Shown: positions 1 through 9,638, numbered from the stretch's first letter. The stretch: DNA of 64,000 nucleotides from Alphaproteobacteria bacterium (GCA_947467345.1 CANIHD010000003.1:62001-126000), one strand, 5' to 3'. A program made the numbers and translations. The notes: generated from the letters alone by a model not told the origin.

Positions 1-637
1 TGTGGCCGCAACGCTCGATGATTTCGAGCGTTGCGCCGCCTATGCCGGCTGCGATCTCTTCGTGCTGGGCGACGGTGCCTAAACTGTCCTGCCTTCCGGT
101 AAGTACCAGCGTCGGGACCGAGATTTTAGGAAGCAAATCAGCGGCGGCGCGGCGATTGAGAAGCGCTTTTACCTGCTTTTCGAAAATCTCCAGTGTGGCG
201 CGGGCGAACATCTTCACAAGCGGCGCCGTAAGCTTTTCATCGAAGACACGCGTTGCATGCACCATTGGCGGCAACCACCGTCCGACCAGCGCCAACATGC
301 CGTCGCTATAAGCGAGATCGACCAGAACCTGACGCTGTTCGGCTTCGCCCTGCCCTTTCGCGTGAATGTGCGTATTGAGCAGTGCGAGCCGTTCGACGCG
401 CTGCGGAGCCTGCCGCATGATTTCGAATGCTACGCGCCCGCCCATCGAATGGCCGGCGATGCAGAATTTCTCCGGCGCCTTGGCCAGGACGGAGGCTGCC
501 ATCGCATCCAGTGAATCGAAGCCGAGAAAATTCGCTACTGAAATCTCGGCAATATCCGACAGGCCGGTAACCTGATGCGCCCATACCGTCTCGTCGCAGA
601 GCAGTCCCGGTAGAAATATGAGATTGGTTTTTGCCAT
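1..637 (-). CDS. Alpha/beta hydrolase, 3' end cut off by the window
   Basis: The frame opens with ATG at 637 and stays open to the window edge, giving 212 residues without a stop, so the C-terminus lies outside. A GHSMGG nucleophile elbow places the catalytic Ser at residue 64. The plausible acid is Asp184 (in TGRQDSLG) and the plausible base is His212 at the very edge. The spacing fits a small cytosolic alpha/beta hydrolase of the Abhydrolase_6 type. The start is 35 bases downstream of the preceding solute-binding protein gene on the same strand, so the two are probably co-transcribed. The substrate cannot be told from the sequence; esterase or carbon-carbon hydrolase activity are both possible. 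Confidence 0.85.
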   Translation of the reverse strand, partial: MAKTNLIFLPGLLCDETVWAHQVTGLSDIAEISVANFLGFDSLDAMAASVLAKAPEKFCIAGHSMGGRVAFEIMRQAPQRVERLALLNTHIHAKGQGEAEQRQVLVDLAYSDGMLALVGRWLPPMVHATRVFDEKLTAPLVKMFARATLEIFEKQVKALLNRRAAADLLPKISVPTLVLTGRQDSLGTVAQHEEIAAGIGGATLEIIERCGH

Positions 638-672
638 GAATTTTTCGCCGCTCTTTCCCGAGTTCCGCCCGC

Positions 673-1725
673 CTAGAATTTCTTCGCCAGCATTGCGCGG
701 GCGCGCTCCAAAATAGGCTTTGGCGTATCATAGGCGAGGGATAGGGTTTGATGCACGCCCTCGCCTGTCAGCGGCGTGATCTCGAGCCGTTGACGTTTGG
801 CGTCGGCAAGAAATTGCGGATCCGTAACGACCTTATTGAAAGCGGCACGTAAAGCAGCAACCCGCTCCAGCGGCACGCCGGGCGGCAGCATGAAGGGGCG
901 CCCCAACGCACTGCGTGCGACCACCGCGCGAAGGATCTGCCGCTCCTCTTCATTACGCGCCAAATCTAATATCCACGGCACGCCGCGCGCAGTGAGTTCG
1001 GGATGCGGTTTCAGGGCGAGTTGCAGCAGTACCTTGATCTTGCCCTCGTCGAGCCATTCCTTCTTGGTCGAAAGAATGCTGGACCACGACCAGCCGCAGC
1101 GCCCGTCGACTTCGCCGCGCTCCATGGCGAATTCCAAATCGGCGCCGCCAGGATATCCGCTCACGAGGCGAAATTTCGCGCCCAGAACGCCCGATGCCAC
1201 CATCGGATAGACGTCGGGGTCGCCGCCAATGCCGACGCCGCTGACGATCAGTTCTTTGCGATAGAGATCGTCGAGTTTGTTGATGCCGGCGCGTTCCCAC
1301 GCCACGCATACGCTGACTTCGTCTGTGGTCGAACCCAGCCAATTGAACTTCAGCGCATCGAAGCGTATCGACGCCGGCGGCGTCGAGCCGAGTAATGGTT
1401 CAAAAGGAATCCCACGCGCAATAACGCCAATAGCGGTGCCGTCTTTGGGCGCGACATTGCAAAGCCAATTGGTGAGTTTCAGGCTGCCGGCGCCTTCCAT
1501 GTTCAGCGGAACGACGGTCGGATTTCCTGGGATATATTTCCCGATATAGCGCGCCACCAACCGGTTGTGGACGTCATAGCCGGCGCCGACCGTGAAGCCG
1601 ACATACATGGAAATAACTTTGCCGCGATAGAAATCGGCAACACTGTCGGCGGCATGGGCCGTGGTCACGCTGAAAGAAACGCCCAGCATTATACAAAGCG
1701 CAAGCCCGAGCCTTCGCAACATCAT
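673..1725 (-). CDS. TctC/Bug-like tricarboxylate transporter substrate-binding protein
   Basis: The product has 350 residues. A signal peptide ends near residue 25 (TTAHA, then AD), so the mature protein is periplasmic. It begins with FYRGKVISMYVGFTVGAGYD, the lead-in typical of Bug/TctC receptors (here GYD in place of the usual GGxxD), and ends with a helical region, matching the family length. Such receptors normally capture an organic acid for a TctAB transporter, but no tctA or tctB is visible here. The neighbour downstream is an alpha/beta hydrolase, which hints at uptake and hydrolysis of one compound; that link is inference. Two adjacent ATG codons (1725 and 1722) could each be the start. 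Confidence 0.85.
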   Translation of the reverse strand: MMLRRLGLALCIMLGVSFSVTTAHAADSVADFYRGKVISMYVGFTVGAGYDVHNRLVARYIGKYIPGNPTVVPLNMEGAGSLKLTNWLCNVAPKDGTAIGVIARGIPFEPLLGSTPPASIRFDALKFNWLGSTTDEVSVCVAWERAGINKLDDLYRKELIVSGVGIGGDPDVYPMVASGVLGAKFRLVSGYPGGADLEFAMERGEVDGRCGWSWSSILSTKKEWLDEGKIKVLLQLALKPHPELTARGVPWILDLARNEEERQILRAVVARSALGRPFMLPPGVPLERVAALRAAFNKVVTDPQFLADAKRQRLEITPLTGEGVHQTLSLAYDTPKPILERARAMLAKKF

Positions 1726-1807
1726 GATAAGCCGTCTTAGGTTCCTGTCGGACGAGCCTAACAGGTCTCCTTATGAGGCGTTGCTCGCGTTGTCGTGATG
1801 AGACGGC

Positions 1808-4018
1808 TTAAAAGCGCAGCGTATGTCCGAGTCGGATGGAAAGCTGCGACACCTGAAAGCGAAAATCCGTGCCAGGAATGACAGCCGATTGTCCCAGCGC
1901 GACGAAGAGTTCGCTACCCGGCCGAAACTCCCAGCGATAGCGCCCGAGGAATCCGAAACTCTCGCTGATATTGTCGTATTGCGCTTGGAAGGCGATCTGC
2001 ATATCCGGCGTGAAATTCACCGCGCCCTCGGCGCTGAGGAGATGAATGTCCACGTTGCCGCCGGGCACGTCGATGTTCTGATAGTCATAGCGGCCTTCCA
2101 GTTCGTAATAGGCGCTGGGCCGGTATTTCAACTCCAACGCGCCCTTAACGCTGGTGCCGTCGTAAAAGGCGCAGCATTCAAGCTCAGCGCGCACCATCAG
2201 CGTGCGCGCCTGCGAGGTCTGATAGAAACCGCCGATGGTCGTCCAATTATAGTCGCCGCTCGGCAGGGGCACCCCGCCAGGTAATGCGAACGTATTCGGG
2301 ACATTTTCAAAGCGGTTTATGAGGTTGAACGCAAACGTGGCGTTGGTCGAGGTTTCGCCGTCGAAAAAGATGCGGCTCTCTCGCGATTCCAGCCGGTCAT
2401 TCAAATCCGTGACGAAGATATTTCGCGCCACGATTCCGCGATGCCGGAAGAAGCCATCACGATAGCGGATACGATTGGTGAAAGTTGTGTCGTAATAGCG
2501 AATATTGGTTCGGTTCACGAAGCCCAAAGCGGGGCGAAAATTCGCCCCCACCTCTTTGAAGGCGATGTCCGCACCCCAGGGCTCGTTCGGAAGCGTGAGC
2601 ACAGCGCCAAAAGCGTCGTCATCGCCTAGCGTGCTGGAATGGCTGCGCTCGAAATAGAGATCAGTCTGCAACGTTTCGTCGCCCAGAAAATCCGAAATGC
2701 GGTACTGAAAATCGGCGCCCACGACGGTGTTTTCGGACTCTCCGGTGGGATCGCCATTGGTCACGATGGCGCCGATGCGCACATCCTCGGACAGGGGACG
2801 CGCAATCCGAGCGACGGAAAGCACCTGCCCCGGCTTTGTCAGCGTATCGTCCGTCAACACGGAGAGCGCGCCGATTCCGAAACCGCCAAATTCGCCTGAC
2901 AGCTTGCCGCCGGCGACAATGCTGACGGGAACGCCACGCGCTAAGCCGATATTACGGGAGAAGAAGGGCCGCGCATTGTTGCCGGAACGGTCGTTATTTC
3001 CGCGCGTGAAGCCGCGGCTACCGAACTCAAAGACACCGGCGTCCTGAAGAAAGAAATCGCGCGTCTCCGGTATGAAAAGCGAGAACCGCGTCGTGTTGAT
3101 CTCGCGCGCGTCGAGTGGCGCATCGGAGAAATCGGTGTTGTAGGTCAGCGTGCCGGTGAGCCCAGGTGTTATTTTATAGAACGCGTTGCCGCCCGCAGTA
3201 CCGGAAATTCCCGCGCCGTCACCGTCCACGCTCCAATCGTGCTTGCTGCGCACCACGCCATAGAGCTGCACATCCAGCCCCAGCCCCTGACTAACACCGG
3301 TGATGCCGGTCAGAGTCCCCTCTTCCGAGACATCGGCGAAGTTCAGCGCAGGGTTGAACGACGCCCAGCGAATGTTTTCGTTACGGCGCCGCACGCTGCG
3401 ATAAAACTCGAAGCCCCATTCGCTCTGGCCCTCAATGTAGGAAATGCTGCGAAAGGGAATGGCGACTTCCGCAATCCAGCCATCCGGCACCTGCCGCGTC
3501 CGCGCTTCCCAGATCGTGTCCCATTGCGCCAGCTCTTCGTTGTTGTTCAGGCGCAGCGCATCGAGGCGGCCACCGGAAGAGCCGATCTGAAAATTATAGG
3601 CATTGCGCCGCGTCAGCCCGGGATCGAGCGTGAAGCCGATATTGTCGCCAGTGAAAACTTCGCTGTCCCGCGCCATGGAGCGCACGATGATCTGCTCCGG
3701 GTTGGTGTCGTAAGAGTAGACGCCGAAATAGAGATTGTTCTCGTCGAACATGATGCGCAGCACGGTGCGTTGGGTCGGCACCTCGCCGGCATTCGGCTGG
3801 CGTTGGCGAAACTCGGTCAGCACCACCGCTTTGGCCCAGGCAGTGTCCGACAAATCGCCGTCTATTGTGGGTGCTTCCGCAGCCGAGATGCGCGAGGCAG
3901 CCACGCTGGGGCGCGCGGCCATATTCACCGCCTCAGCGGAAAGAACGGGCGTGGCCCAGAACAGAACAAAGGCTGCCGCCAAAGCGGCCCCGCCTCGCGG
4001 ACGGAAATACTCGAACAC
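1808..4018 (-). CDS. Outer-membrane protein with CBM9-like domain and DUF5916 barrel
   Basis: The product has 736 residues. A signal peptide ends near residue 28 (ATPVLSA). Residues about 45-225 look like a family 9 carbohydrate-binding fold (IDGDLSDTAW, then LYFGVYSYD). The remainder has alternating beta-strand character and ends in Phe (GHTLRF), the usual outer-membrane beta-barrel signature. This is the DUF5916 architecture. The function of DUF5916 proteins is not established; binding of an extracellular glycan or peptide is a guess. It ends 82 bases upstream of the solute-binding protein gene, on the same strand. Confidence 0.85.
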   Translation of the reverse strand: MFEYFRPRGGAALAAAFVLFWATPVLSAEAVNMAARPSVAASRISAAEAPTIDGDLSDTAWAKAVVLTEFRQRQPNAGEVPTQRTVLRIMFDENNLYFGVYSYDTNPEQIIVRSMARDSEVFTGDNIGFTLDPGLTRRNAYNFQIGSSGGRLDALRLNNNEELAQWDTIWEARTRQVPDGWIAEVAIPFRSISYIEGQSEWGFEFYRSVRRRNENIRWASFNPALNFADVSEEGTLTGITGVSQGLGLDVQLYGVVRSKHDWSVDGDGAGISGTAGGNAFYKITPGLTGTLTYNTDFSDAPLDAREINTTRFSLFIPETRDFFLQDAGVFEFGSRGFTRGNNDRSGNNARPFFSRNIGLARGVPVSIVAGGKLSGEFGGFGIGALSVLTDDTLTKPGQVLSVARIARPLSEDVRIGAIVTNGDPTGESENTVVGADFQYRISDFLGDETLQTDLYFERSHSSTLGDDDAFGAVLTLPNEPWGADIAFKEVGANFRPALGFVNRTNIRYYDTTFTNRIRYRDGFFRHRGIVARNIFVTDLNDRLESRESRIFFDGETSTNATFAFNLINRFENVPNTFALPGGVPLPSGDYNWTTIGGFYQTSQARTLMVRAELECCAFYDGTSVKGALELKYRPSAYYELEGRYDYQNIDVPGGNVDIHLLSAEGAVNFTPDMQIAFQAQYDNISESFGFLGRYRWEFRPGSELFVALGQSAVIPGTDFRFQVSQLSIRLGHTLRF

Positions 4019-4214
4019 TTGAACGCCCCCCTGCGGCTTAACGATGAGTCTTAGCCATCAAACCTAGGTTTGTATTGCACAGGCCGCAACGCGAGGGGCG
4101 CCGCCCGGACCCATCGACCACGGATTTGTGTTTGGCCATGCCCTTCCTCCCTGCACCCCTTTGGCATCCGGTTTGCACAACACGAGGTAAGAGTTCCAAC
4201 CCGGTACGGGCGCC

Positions 4215-4688
4215 ATGCGAGCCGATCTTATTCTGATTGTGTCAGGCATCGCTTTTGCGATCCTGGCTATGCTCTTGCCCAATCTGGCCATGTCCCAGAT
4301 TGTCCCAATTCGGAACAGTGTCCATTTGGCGGCCTATCGGCCGGCGCAGGACGCAGCGGCCGTGGCCCGGATCAAAGCCGGCGAGATCAATTGCAAGGGC
4401 TGCCAGCTCTTCGGCGCTGACCTATCCAATACCTGCGTGAAGCATGGCGACCTAACGGGCGCCAATTTCGATGACGTCACCGCGCAGTATATGTGCATGT
4501 CGTTTGCGAATTTCCGCGACGTATCGTTTCGGAACGCCGATTTGACCGGCGCCACGCTCGACATCGCGAATCTGAAGGGCGCCGACCTATCGAACGTACG
4601 CGGCCTGACGCAGGCGCAACTCGACACAGCTTGTGCCGATAACGAAACCAAATTGCCTTCCGGCCTCGTGGCCAAATCCTGTTCGTAG
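4215..4688 (+). CDS. Small exported pentapeptide-repeat protein
   Basis: The product has 157 residues. The N-terminus is hydrophobic (residues 5-27), either a signal peptide or a membrane anchor. From about residue 60 the sequence runs in A(D/N)Lxx-type repeats (GADLS, GANFD, NADLTGATL, GADLS), which fold as a right-handed beta-helix. Cysteines (CKGC, TCVK, MCM, AC, SCS) are frequent for such a small protein and suggest disulfides outside the cytoplasm. The role is unknown; the family mostly forms scaffolds. A strong rho-independent terminator follows, so it is probably transcribed alone. Confidence 0.8.
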   Translation: MRADLILIVSGIAFAILAMLLPNLAMSQIVPIRNSVHLAAYRPAQDAAAVARIKAGEINCKGCQLFGADLSNTCVKHGDLTGANFDDVTAQYMCMSFANFRDVSFRNADLTGATLDIANLKGADLSNVRGLTQAQLDTACADNETKLPSGLVAKSCS

Positions 4689-4734
4689 CCTCTAAGACTT
4701 GATTGCACTCCTGTTACTACCCTGACGACCACTC

Positions 4735-4767
4735 AAGGCCCTCCATATTCGGAGGGCCTTTTCTTTT
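4735..4767 (+). terminator. Rho-independent terminator of the pentapeptide gene
   Basis: A perfect 10-base-pair stem (AAGGCCCTCC with GGAGGGCCTT) closes a 6-base loop and is followed by a T-rich run TTCTTTT. It sits 46 bases after the stop codon of the pentapeptide-repeat gene and lies between that gene and the convergent gcvPB end. Confidence 0.9.
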
Positions 4768-4796
4768 GTGGGCCGGGCGGCGGCTTACTCGGCGGC

Positions 4797-6368
4797 TTAC
4801 TCGGCCGCTTCAGCGGCGTTGTCCGGGGCGCGCCAGCGCAAGACCGGCTTGCGCGCAGCCGCGGTTTCATCGAGACGACGGCGCGGCGCCAAGCGCGGCG
4901 CACTCTGGAAGCGTTCGATGTCTCCCGCTTTGGCATCGCGCGCCAGCCCACGCATCACCGCGATGAAGCGGTCGAGCGTTTCCTTCGATTCCGTTTCAGT
5001 GGGTTCGATCAGCATAGCGCCGTGAACGACCAGCGGGAAATACACCGTCATCGGGTGATAGCCTTCGTCGATCAGCGCTTTGGCGATATCCAGCGTGGTG
5101 ACGCCGCTATCCTTCAAGAAGGCGTCGTCGAACAACGCCTCATGCATGCAGGGACCTTCGAACGGCGCGCTCATGACATCCTTGAGCGAGGCCAAAATAT
5201 AATTCGCATTCAGCACGGCGTCGTCGGCCACCTGGCGCAGACCGTCGCGCCCATGGCTGTACATATAGGTGAGCGCGCGCACGAACATTCCCATCTGGCC
5301 ATGGAAGGCACACATGCGCCCGAACGGGCTGTAGCCAAGCGCCTTGGCTTCCTCTTCATCTTCGATGAGACGAAAGCCCTTCGCGTCCTGAACCAGAAGG
5401 GGCAGCGGCGCGAACTTGGCGAGACGTTCGGAAAACACCACCGGACCGGCGCCGGGACCGCCGCCGCCATGCGGTGTCGAGAACGTCTTGTGCAGATTGA
5501 TATGCATCGCGTCGATGCCGAGATCGCCAGGCCGCACGCGACCGACAATGGCGTTGAAATTGGCGCCGTCGCAGTAGAAATACCCGCCTGCCGCGTGAAC
5601 GGCATCAGCGATCTCAATGATGTCGCGTTCGAACAACCCGCACGTATTTGGATTGGTCAGCATCACGCCGGCCACATCGGGGCCGAGCTTTGCTTTCAGC
5701 GCTTCCACATCGACGCGCCCCTCAGCATTGGCGCGCACATCTTCGACCGTGAAGCCGCAAAGCGCCGCTGTGGCCGGATTTGTGCCATGCGCGGATTCAG
5801 GAACAAGGATACGGGTGCGGTTTTCGCCGCGCGCGCGAATGGCGGCACGAATGGCAAGTATGCCGCACAACTCGCCATGTGCGCCGGCCTTCGGCGAGAG
5901 CGCCACCGCCGGCATGCCCGTCAGCGTTTTCAGCCACGTCGCCGTTTGCGAAAGAACCGCGAGAGCACCTTGCACCGTGGACTGCGGCGCCAAAGGATGA
6001 GCGTCTGAGAATCCCGGCAGACGCGCCATCTTCTCGTTCAGCCGCGCATTGTGCTTCATCGTGCAGGAGCCAAGCGGATAGAACATCGCATCAATCGACG
6101 CGTTGCGCTGCGACAGGCGCACATAATGGCGCATCGTCTCCGGCTCGGAGAGACCGACAAGGCCTATGGGACGCTTGCGCGCCAAACCGCCCAGGCGGTC
6201 AGCTTTCAGCGTAACGTCCGGAAGATCGACGCCCGTTACCTCCGCGCGGCCAACTTCAAACAGCAATGGCTCTTCGTGGTTGAGCCCGCGATCTCCCGAG
6301 AGTGTTGGCGGTGCGCTAGAAACGGAGGCGGCGCCCGGTGTGGTGGGACGTCCTTGATTGTTCAGCAT
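4797..6368 (-). CDS. gcvPB: Glycine dehydrogenase (decarboxylating) subunit 2
   Basis: This is the C-terminal half of the glycine decarboxylase P-protein, 523 residues, which carries the pyridoxal phosphate. The PLP lysine is Lys294 in HINLHKTFSTPHGGGGPG. With gcvPA it decarboxylates glycine and passes the aminomethyl group to lipoyl-GcvH. Its ATG overlaps the stop of gcvPA as TAATG, which suggests translational coupling and an equimolar A2B2 complex. It is the last gene of the gcvT-gcvH-gcvPA-gcvPB operon. A 12-base tandem duplication spans the stop codon, placing a second in-frame TAA 12 bases downstream. Confidence 0.97.
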   Translation of the reverse strand: MLNNQGRPTTPGAASVSSAPPTLSGDRGLNHEEPLLFEVGRAEVTGVDLPDVTLKADRLGGLARKRPIGLVGLSEPETMRHYVRLSQRNASIDAMFYPLGSCTMKHNARLNEKMARLPGFSDAHPLAPQSTVQGALAVLSQTATWLKTLTGMPAVALSPKAGAHGELCGILAIRAAIRARGENRTRILVPESAHGTNPATAALCGFTVEDVRANAEGRVDVEALKAKLGPDVAGVMLTNPNTCGLFERDIIEIADAVHAAGGYFYCDGANFNAIVGRVRPGDLGIDAMHINLHKTFSTPHGGGGPGAGPVVFSERLAKFAPLPLLVQDAKGFRLIEDEEEAKALGYSPFGRMCAFHGQMGMFVRALTYMYSHGRDGLRQVADDAVLNANYILASLKDVMSAPFEGPCMHEALFDDAFLKDSGVTTLDIAKALIDEGYHPMTVYFPLVVHGAMLIEPTETESKETLDRFIAVMRGLARDAKAGDIERFQSAPRLAPRRRLDETAAARKPVLRWRAPDNAAEAAE

Positions 6369-7705
6369 TACAGCACCTCCTGAAGCGCTGCGCCGTAGGC
6401 GGCGATGTCTTCGTCCGTGTTGGTTTCCGTCGCGGCGACAATCAAATGATTGGCGACGCTTTTTTCATGCAGGTACAGGCGGGAGGCACGCACACCGGCA
6501 ATGATTCCCTTCGCCGCCAATTCATGGGTGATCTCAACAGCGGGGCGCGGCAGCTTCAGCGTGAACTCGTTGAAGAAAGAGGGCGTCACCAATTCGACGC
6601 CAGGAATTCTGGTCAGCCGCTCCGCCAATTGCGTGGCGCGCATATGATTGATGCGTGCGAGGCGCGTGAGGCCAATCTCACCAAGCAAGGACGTATGAAT
6701 GGTGAAGGCCAGCGCGCAGAGGCCCGAGTTCGTGCAAATATTACTGGTCGCCTTTTCGCGCCTGATATGCTGTTCGCGCGTCGACAGCGTGAGCACAAAG
6801 CCGCGGCGGCCATCGGCGTCGAGCGTCTCGCCGGCAAGGCGCCCCGGCATTTGGCGCAAGAACTTCTCACGCGTCGCAAAGAGACCCACATAGGGGCCGC
6901 CGAAATTCAGCCCGTTGCCAAGCGACTGCCCTTCAGCGGCAACGATATCCGCGCCCATCGCGCCCGGTGCTTCGATAAGTCCGAACGAGACCGCCTCCGT
7001 CACCACCGCAATGAGCAGCGCACCTTTGGCATGGGCCGCTTCCGCAATGGGGCGAAGATCGCGCACAAACCCGAACACATCGGGATTTTGCACAACGACA
7101 CAGGAGGTTTTGTCATCGATGAGAGAAGCGAGGTCTTCCACCTGCCCCGGTTTGACCGCTGCAGTGACGACAGTTCCGCCCAGTTCCGCCACCGTGCGCA
7201 CCGTTTCGGCGTAATGCGGATGCAGACTGCCGGACAGCAAAACGCGGTCACGCTTCGTAACGCGGCCTGCCATCAGCACGCCTTCAGCTGTGGCGGTCGA
7301 GCCGTCGTAAAGCGACGCATTGGCCACTTCCATGCCGGTGAGAAGCGCCACCTGCGTCTGGAATTCGAACAGCACCTGCAAGGTGCCTTGCGCGATTTCG
7401 GGCTGGTAGGGCGTGTAGGAGGTCAAAAATTCCGAGCGCTGGATCAGATGGTCCACCGAGGCCGGAACGTGGTGGCGATAGGCGCCGGCCCCACAGAAGA
7501 ATGGCTTCTCGCCAGCAGGAATACTCTGGCGCGAGAGGCGGCCCATGATGCGCTCCACCTCCATTTCGCCGGCATGCAGCGGCAGATCGAAGCGCGCTTC
7601 GCGGGCCGCCGACGGCACGTCGCGGAAAAGCTCATCCACCGACGCAACGCCGATTTTCGCCAGCATGTCGCGGCGGTCGTCCCCACTCAGCGGAAGATAA
7701 CGCAT
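6368..7705 (-). CDS. gcvPA: Glycine dehydrogenase (decarboxylating) subunit 1
   Basis: The 445-residue product is the N-terminal half of the split P-protein, at full family length. Recognisable family features include the start [19 protein letters not shown], a [14 protein letters not shown] segment and [19 protein letters not shown]. It lacks the PLP lysine, which sits on gcvPB. The gene begins 7 bases after gcvH and ends in a TAATG overlap with gcvPB. Expression is probably under the glycine riboswitch ahead of gcvT. Confidence 0.97.
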   Translation of the reverse strand: MRYLPLSGDDRRDMLAKIGVASVDELFRDVPSAAREARFDLPLHAGEMEVERIMGRLSRQSIPAGEKPFFCGAGAYRHHVPASVDHLIQRSEFLTSYTPYQPEIAQGTLQVLFEFQTQVALLTGMEVANASLYDGSTATAEGVLMAGRVTKRDRVLLSGSLHPHYAETVRTVAELGGTVVTAAVKPGQVEDLASLIDDKTSCVVVQNPDVFGFVRDLRPIAEAAHAKGALLIAVVTEAVSFGLIEAPGAMGADIVAAEGQSLGNGLNFGGPYVGLFATREKFLRQMPGRLAGETLDADGRRGFVLTLSTREQHIRREKATSNICTNSGLCALAFTIHTSLLGEIGLTRLARINHMRATQLAERLTRIPGVELVTPSFFNEFTLKLPRPAVEITHELAAKGIIAGVRASRLYLHEKSVANHLIVAATETNTDEDIAAYGAALQEVL

Positions 7706-7712
7706 GAGAGCC

Positions 7713-8087
7713 TCACAAACCTTTCAGAAATTCCGTGTACTGATCTTTGGTCATCAATTTCGTAAGGTCGCCGGGCGCTGAAAGCTTCAGGCGAAAGAAC
7801 CAGCCGGCCCCTTCGGGATCGGCATTCACGGTCGCGGGCTCGCCTTCCAATGCCGGATTGTTTTCAGTCACCTCGCCCGCCGCCGGCGCGTAAACTTCGC
7901 TGGCCGCCTTGACGCTTTCCACCACCGCCGCTTCGCCGCCGGAATTCAATTTCCGCCCCGGCGCAGGCAACTCGACGTAAACGACGTCGCCCAATTGCTC
8001 GGCCGCATATTTGCTGATGCCGACGGTACCGATGCCATCGGCGATGCGGATCCATTCATGTTGATCGGTGTAGCGAACTTCGCTCAT
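7713..8087 (-). CDS. gcvH: Glycine cleavage system H protein
   Basis: The product has 124 residues, the normal GcvH length. The lipoyl-accepting lysine is Lys60 in [14 protein letters not shown]. The protein shuttles the aminomethyl group between the P, T and L proteins through its lipoyl arm. Only one base separates its ATG from the gcvT stop, so it is co-translated in the operon. No lpd or lipoate ligase gene is nearby, so the L protein and lipoylation must come from elsewhere in the genome. Confidence 0.97.
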   Translation of the reverse strand: MSEVRYTDQHEWIRIADGIGTVGISKYAAEQLGDVVYVELPAPGRKLNSGGEAAVVESVKAASEVYAPAAGEVTENNPALEGEPATVNADPEGAGWFFRLKLSAPGDLTKLMTKDQYTEFLKGL

Positions 8088-8088
8088 G

Positions 8089-9240
8089 TCATAACCCCGT
8101 TGTTGATCTTTTGTAGCGATGCGGAACGAACGGCATCGGCACTACCTGTGCAGGCCGCGCCGTTCCACGCACCATCAATCCAATATTGGTTCCGTCAGCG
8201 GCGTGAGACGCATCGACGTATCCCATGGCGACAGGCGCGCCCGCGCTGGGGCCGAAGCCGCCGCTGGTGACGACGCCGATGCGTTTGCCGTTCTGATCCA
8301 CAATTTCTGCGCCTTCGCGTGCCGGCGCTTTATCGGCGGGACGAATGCCCACGCGCTTGCGCTTCGGCCCTTCCAGAAGCTCGAAAAGAATGCGTGCGGC
8401 GCCAGGAAAATCGCGCGTGGTTTTGCGGCGTTTGCCGATGGCCCAGGTGAGACCTGCCTCTGTCGGCGAAATCGTCTCGTCTATGTCGTGACCGTAAAGA
8501 CAGAGCCCTGCTTCGAGACGAAGCGAGTCGCGCGCGCCGAGCCCTATGGGGAGAACTTCCGGCTCGGCGAGCAGCGCCTTGGCGACATCTTCGGCCTCTT
8601 CCGCCGGAACCGAGATTTCGTAGCCGTCTTCGCCGGTATAGCCCGAGCGCGAAACATGGCACGGAACTCCGTCGAATGTCGTTTTAATGCCGGCCATAAA
8701 CGAAAGCTGCGCCGCATACGGACAATGGCGCGCCAAAGCCGCTTCCGCCGCCGGTCCCTGCAACGCCAGAAGGGCACGATCTTCGGCGAGCACAAACCGC
8801 ACATTCGCTGGAAGGCGCGCGCGGATGAAATCATCATCGACCGATTTGCGACCTGCATTGACGACAAGAAAGAGCTCGCCATCTTCATCCGGTGAAAGTG
8901 GCCGCGTCGCCATCATATCGTCGACAATGCCGCCGTCGTCATTCAGCAACAGCGAATAGCGCTGGCGTCCTTGCCCAAGCGATTGGAATTCGCCCGGCGT
9001 CATCGCTTCCAGCGCGCGCGCCGTCGTGGCGTGATCGGGTCCGATCAGGAACCGCTGGCCCATATGGGAGACATCGAAAAGCCCCGCCTGCGCCCGCGTA
9101 TGCAGATGTTCTTTGAGAATTCCGGCGGGGTATTGCACCGGCATTTCATAGCCGGCGAATGGCACCATCTTGGCGCCCAACGCGACGTGCAAATCGTATA
9201 GCGGCGTGCGGCGCAATTCTTCAGAGAAGGGGGTGTTCAT
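8089..9240 (-). CDS. gcvT: Glycine cleavage system T protein (aminomethyltransferase)
   Basis: The product has 383 residues from the ATG at 9240 (MNTPFSEELRRTPLYDLH); an in-frame ATG three codons earlier (9249) is possible. Family hallmarks are VPFAGYEMPVQYPAG, FDVSHMGQ and the C-terminal KRIGVVTSGGFGPS. It transfers the methylene group to tetrahydrofolate and releases ammonia. It is the first gene of the operon and lies directly behind the tandem glycine riboswitch. Putting gcvT first with H, PA and PB following is a common alphaproteobacterial order. Confidence 0.97.
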   Translation of the reverse strand: MNTPFSEELRRTPLYDLHVALGAKMVPFAGYEMPVQYPAGILKEHLHTRAQAGLFDVSHMGQRFLIGPDHATTARALEAMTPGEFQSLGQGRQRYSLLLNDDGGIVDDMMATRPLSPDEDGELFLVVNAGRKSVDDDFIRARLPANVRFVLAEDRALLALQGPAAEAALARHCPYAAQLSFMAGIKTTFDGVPCHVSRSGYTGEDGYEISVPAEEAEDVAKALLAEPEVLPIGLGARDSLRLEAGLCLYGHDIDETISPTEAGLTWAIGKRRKTTRDFPGAARILFELLEGPKRKRVGIRPADKAPAREGAEIVDQNGKRIGVVTSGGFGPSAGAPVAMGYVDASHAADGTNIGLMVRGTARPAQVVPMPFVPHRYKRSTTGL

Positions 9241-9268
9241 AATGCCCACACGACAAACGGGTTAAGAC

Positions 9269-9298
9269 GGCGCTCCGGAAAAAATCTCCGGCACGCGC
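9269..9298 (-). promoter_or_regulatory. Hairpin between riboswitch and gcvT, possible expression platform
   Basis: Read on the minus strand, GGCGC and CCGGA pair with TCCGG and GCGCC around a loop that contains the T-run. Because the T-run is in the loop and not after the stem, this does not look like a standard intrinsic terminator. It ends 28 bases before the gcvT start, so it could control ribosome access or compete with aptamer 2. That role is inferred from position. Confidence 0.45.
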
Positions 9299-9299
9299 C

Positions 9300-9516
9300 C
9301 CCATCTGTCATTGGACCTGAGAGATTTGACCCGGCACCATCCGTGAAGCGGATGAGTGTTCGGGTTTACCCCTTCGGTGAGCGCGCGCGTATTGCGCGCA
9401 CCACTTTCCAGATTGTCATACCCCCCGCGGTCCTTTTGCCTGAGAGTTTCCGGGGCGGTTGCTCCTTCGGCGCCCTCCTAGCCATGCAGCATCGGAGGAT
9501 CTCTCCCGCGGGGTAT
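9300..9516 (-). promoter_or_regulatory. Tandem glycine riboswitch
   Basis: Two glycine aptamers are visible in tandem on the minus strand. The first (about 9417-9516) has CGGGAGAG at the 5' side, the core GCGCCGAAGGAGCAA and the closing AACTCTCAGGCAAAAGGACC, with a GC-rich P1 stem. The second (about 9300-9412) has CACCGAAGGGGTAAACCCG and ATCTCTCAGGTCCAATGACA. These match the known glycine riboswitch consensus. Glycine binding is expected to raise expression of the gcvT-H-PA-PB operon directly downstream. Confidence 0.95.
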
Positions 9517-9638
9517 CGAATGACGGGCCAAGGAACCGGCGCCTCTCGGCGGAGCCCCAGGGTCCAAGGATCATAGAGGGGGGGCGATATGAGTCAATTC
9601 GCGAGGGCGATTGCCCACAGGCGGCGGAACGCCGCGCC

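Noticed and set aside
5022-6008. 328-codon plus-strand frame
   Set aside because: Antisense to gcvPB; no domain and no ribosome-binding site.
6338-7765. 475-codon open frame on the plus strand
   Set aside because: It lies antisense to gcvPA, which has clear family sequence. The translation is rich in Arg, His and Gln without a domain, as expected of a GC-rich shadow frame.
9605-9636. Hairpin after argS as a terminator
   Set aside because: A GCGGCG/CGCCGC stem exists but no T-run follows, so it is not listed as a terminator.
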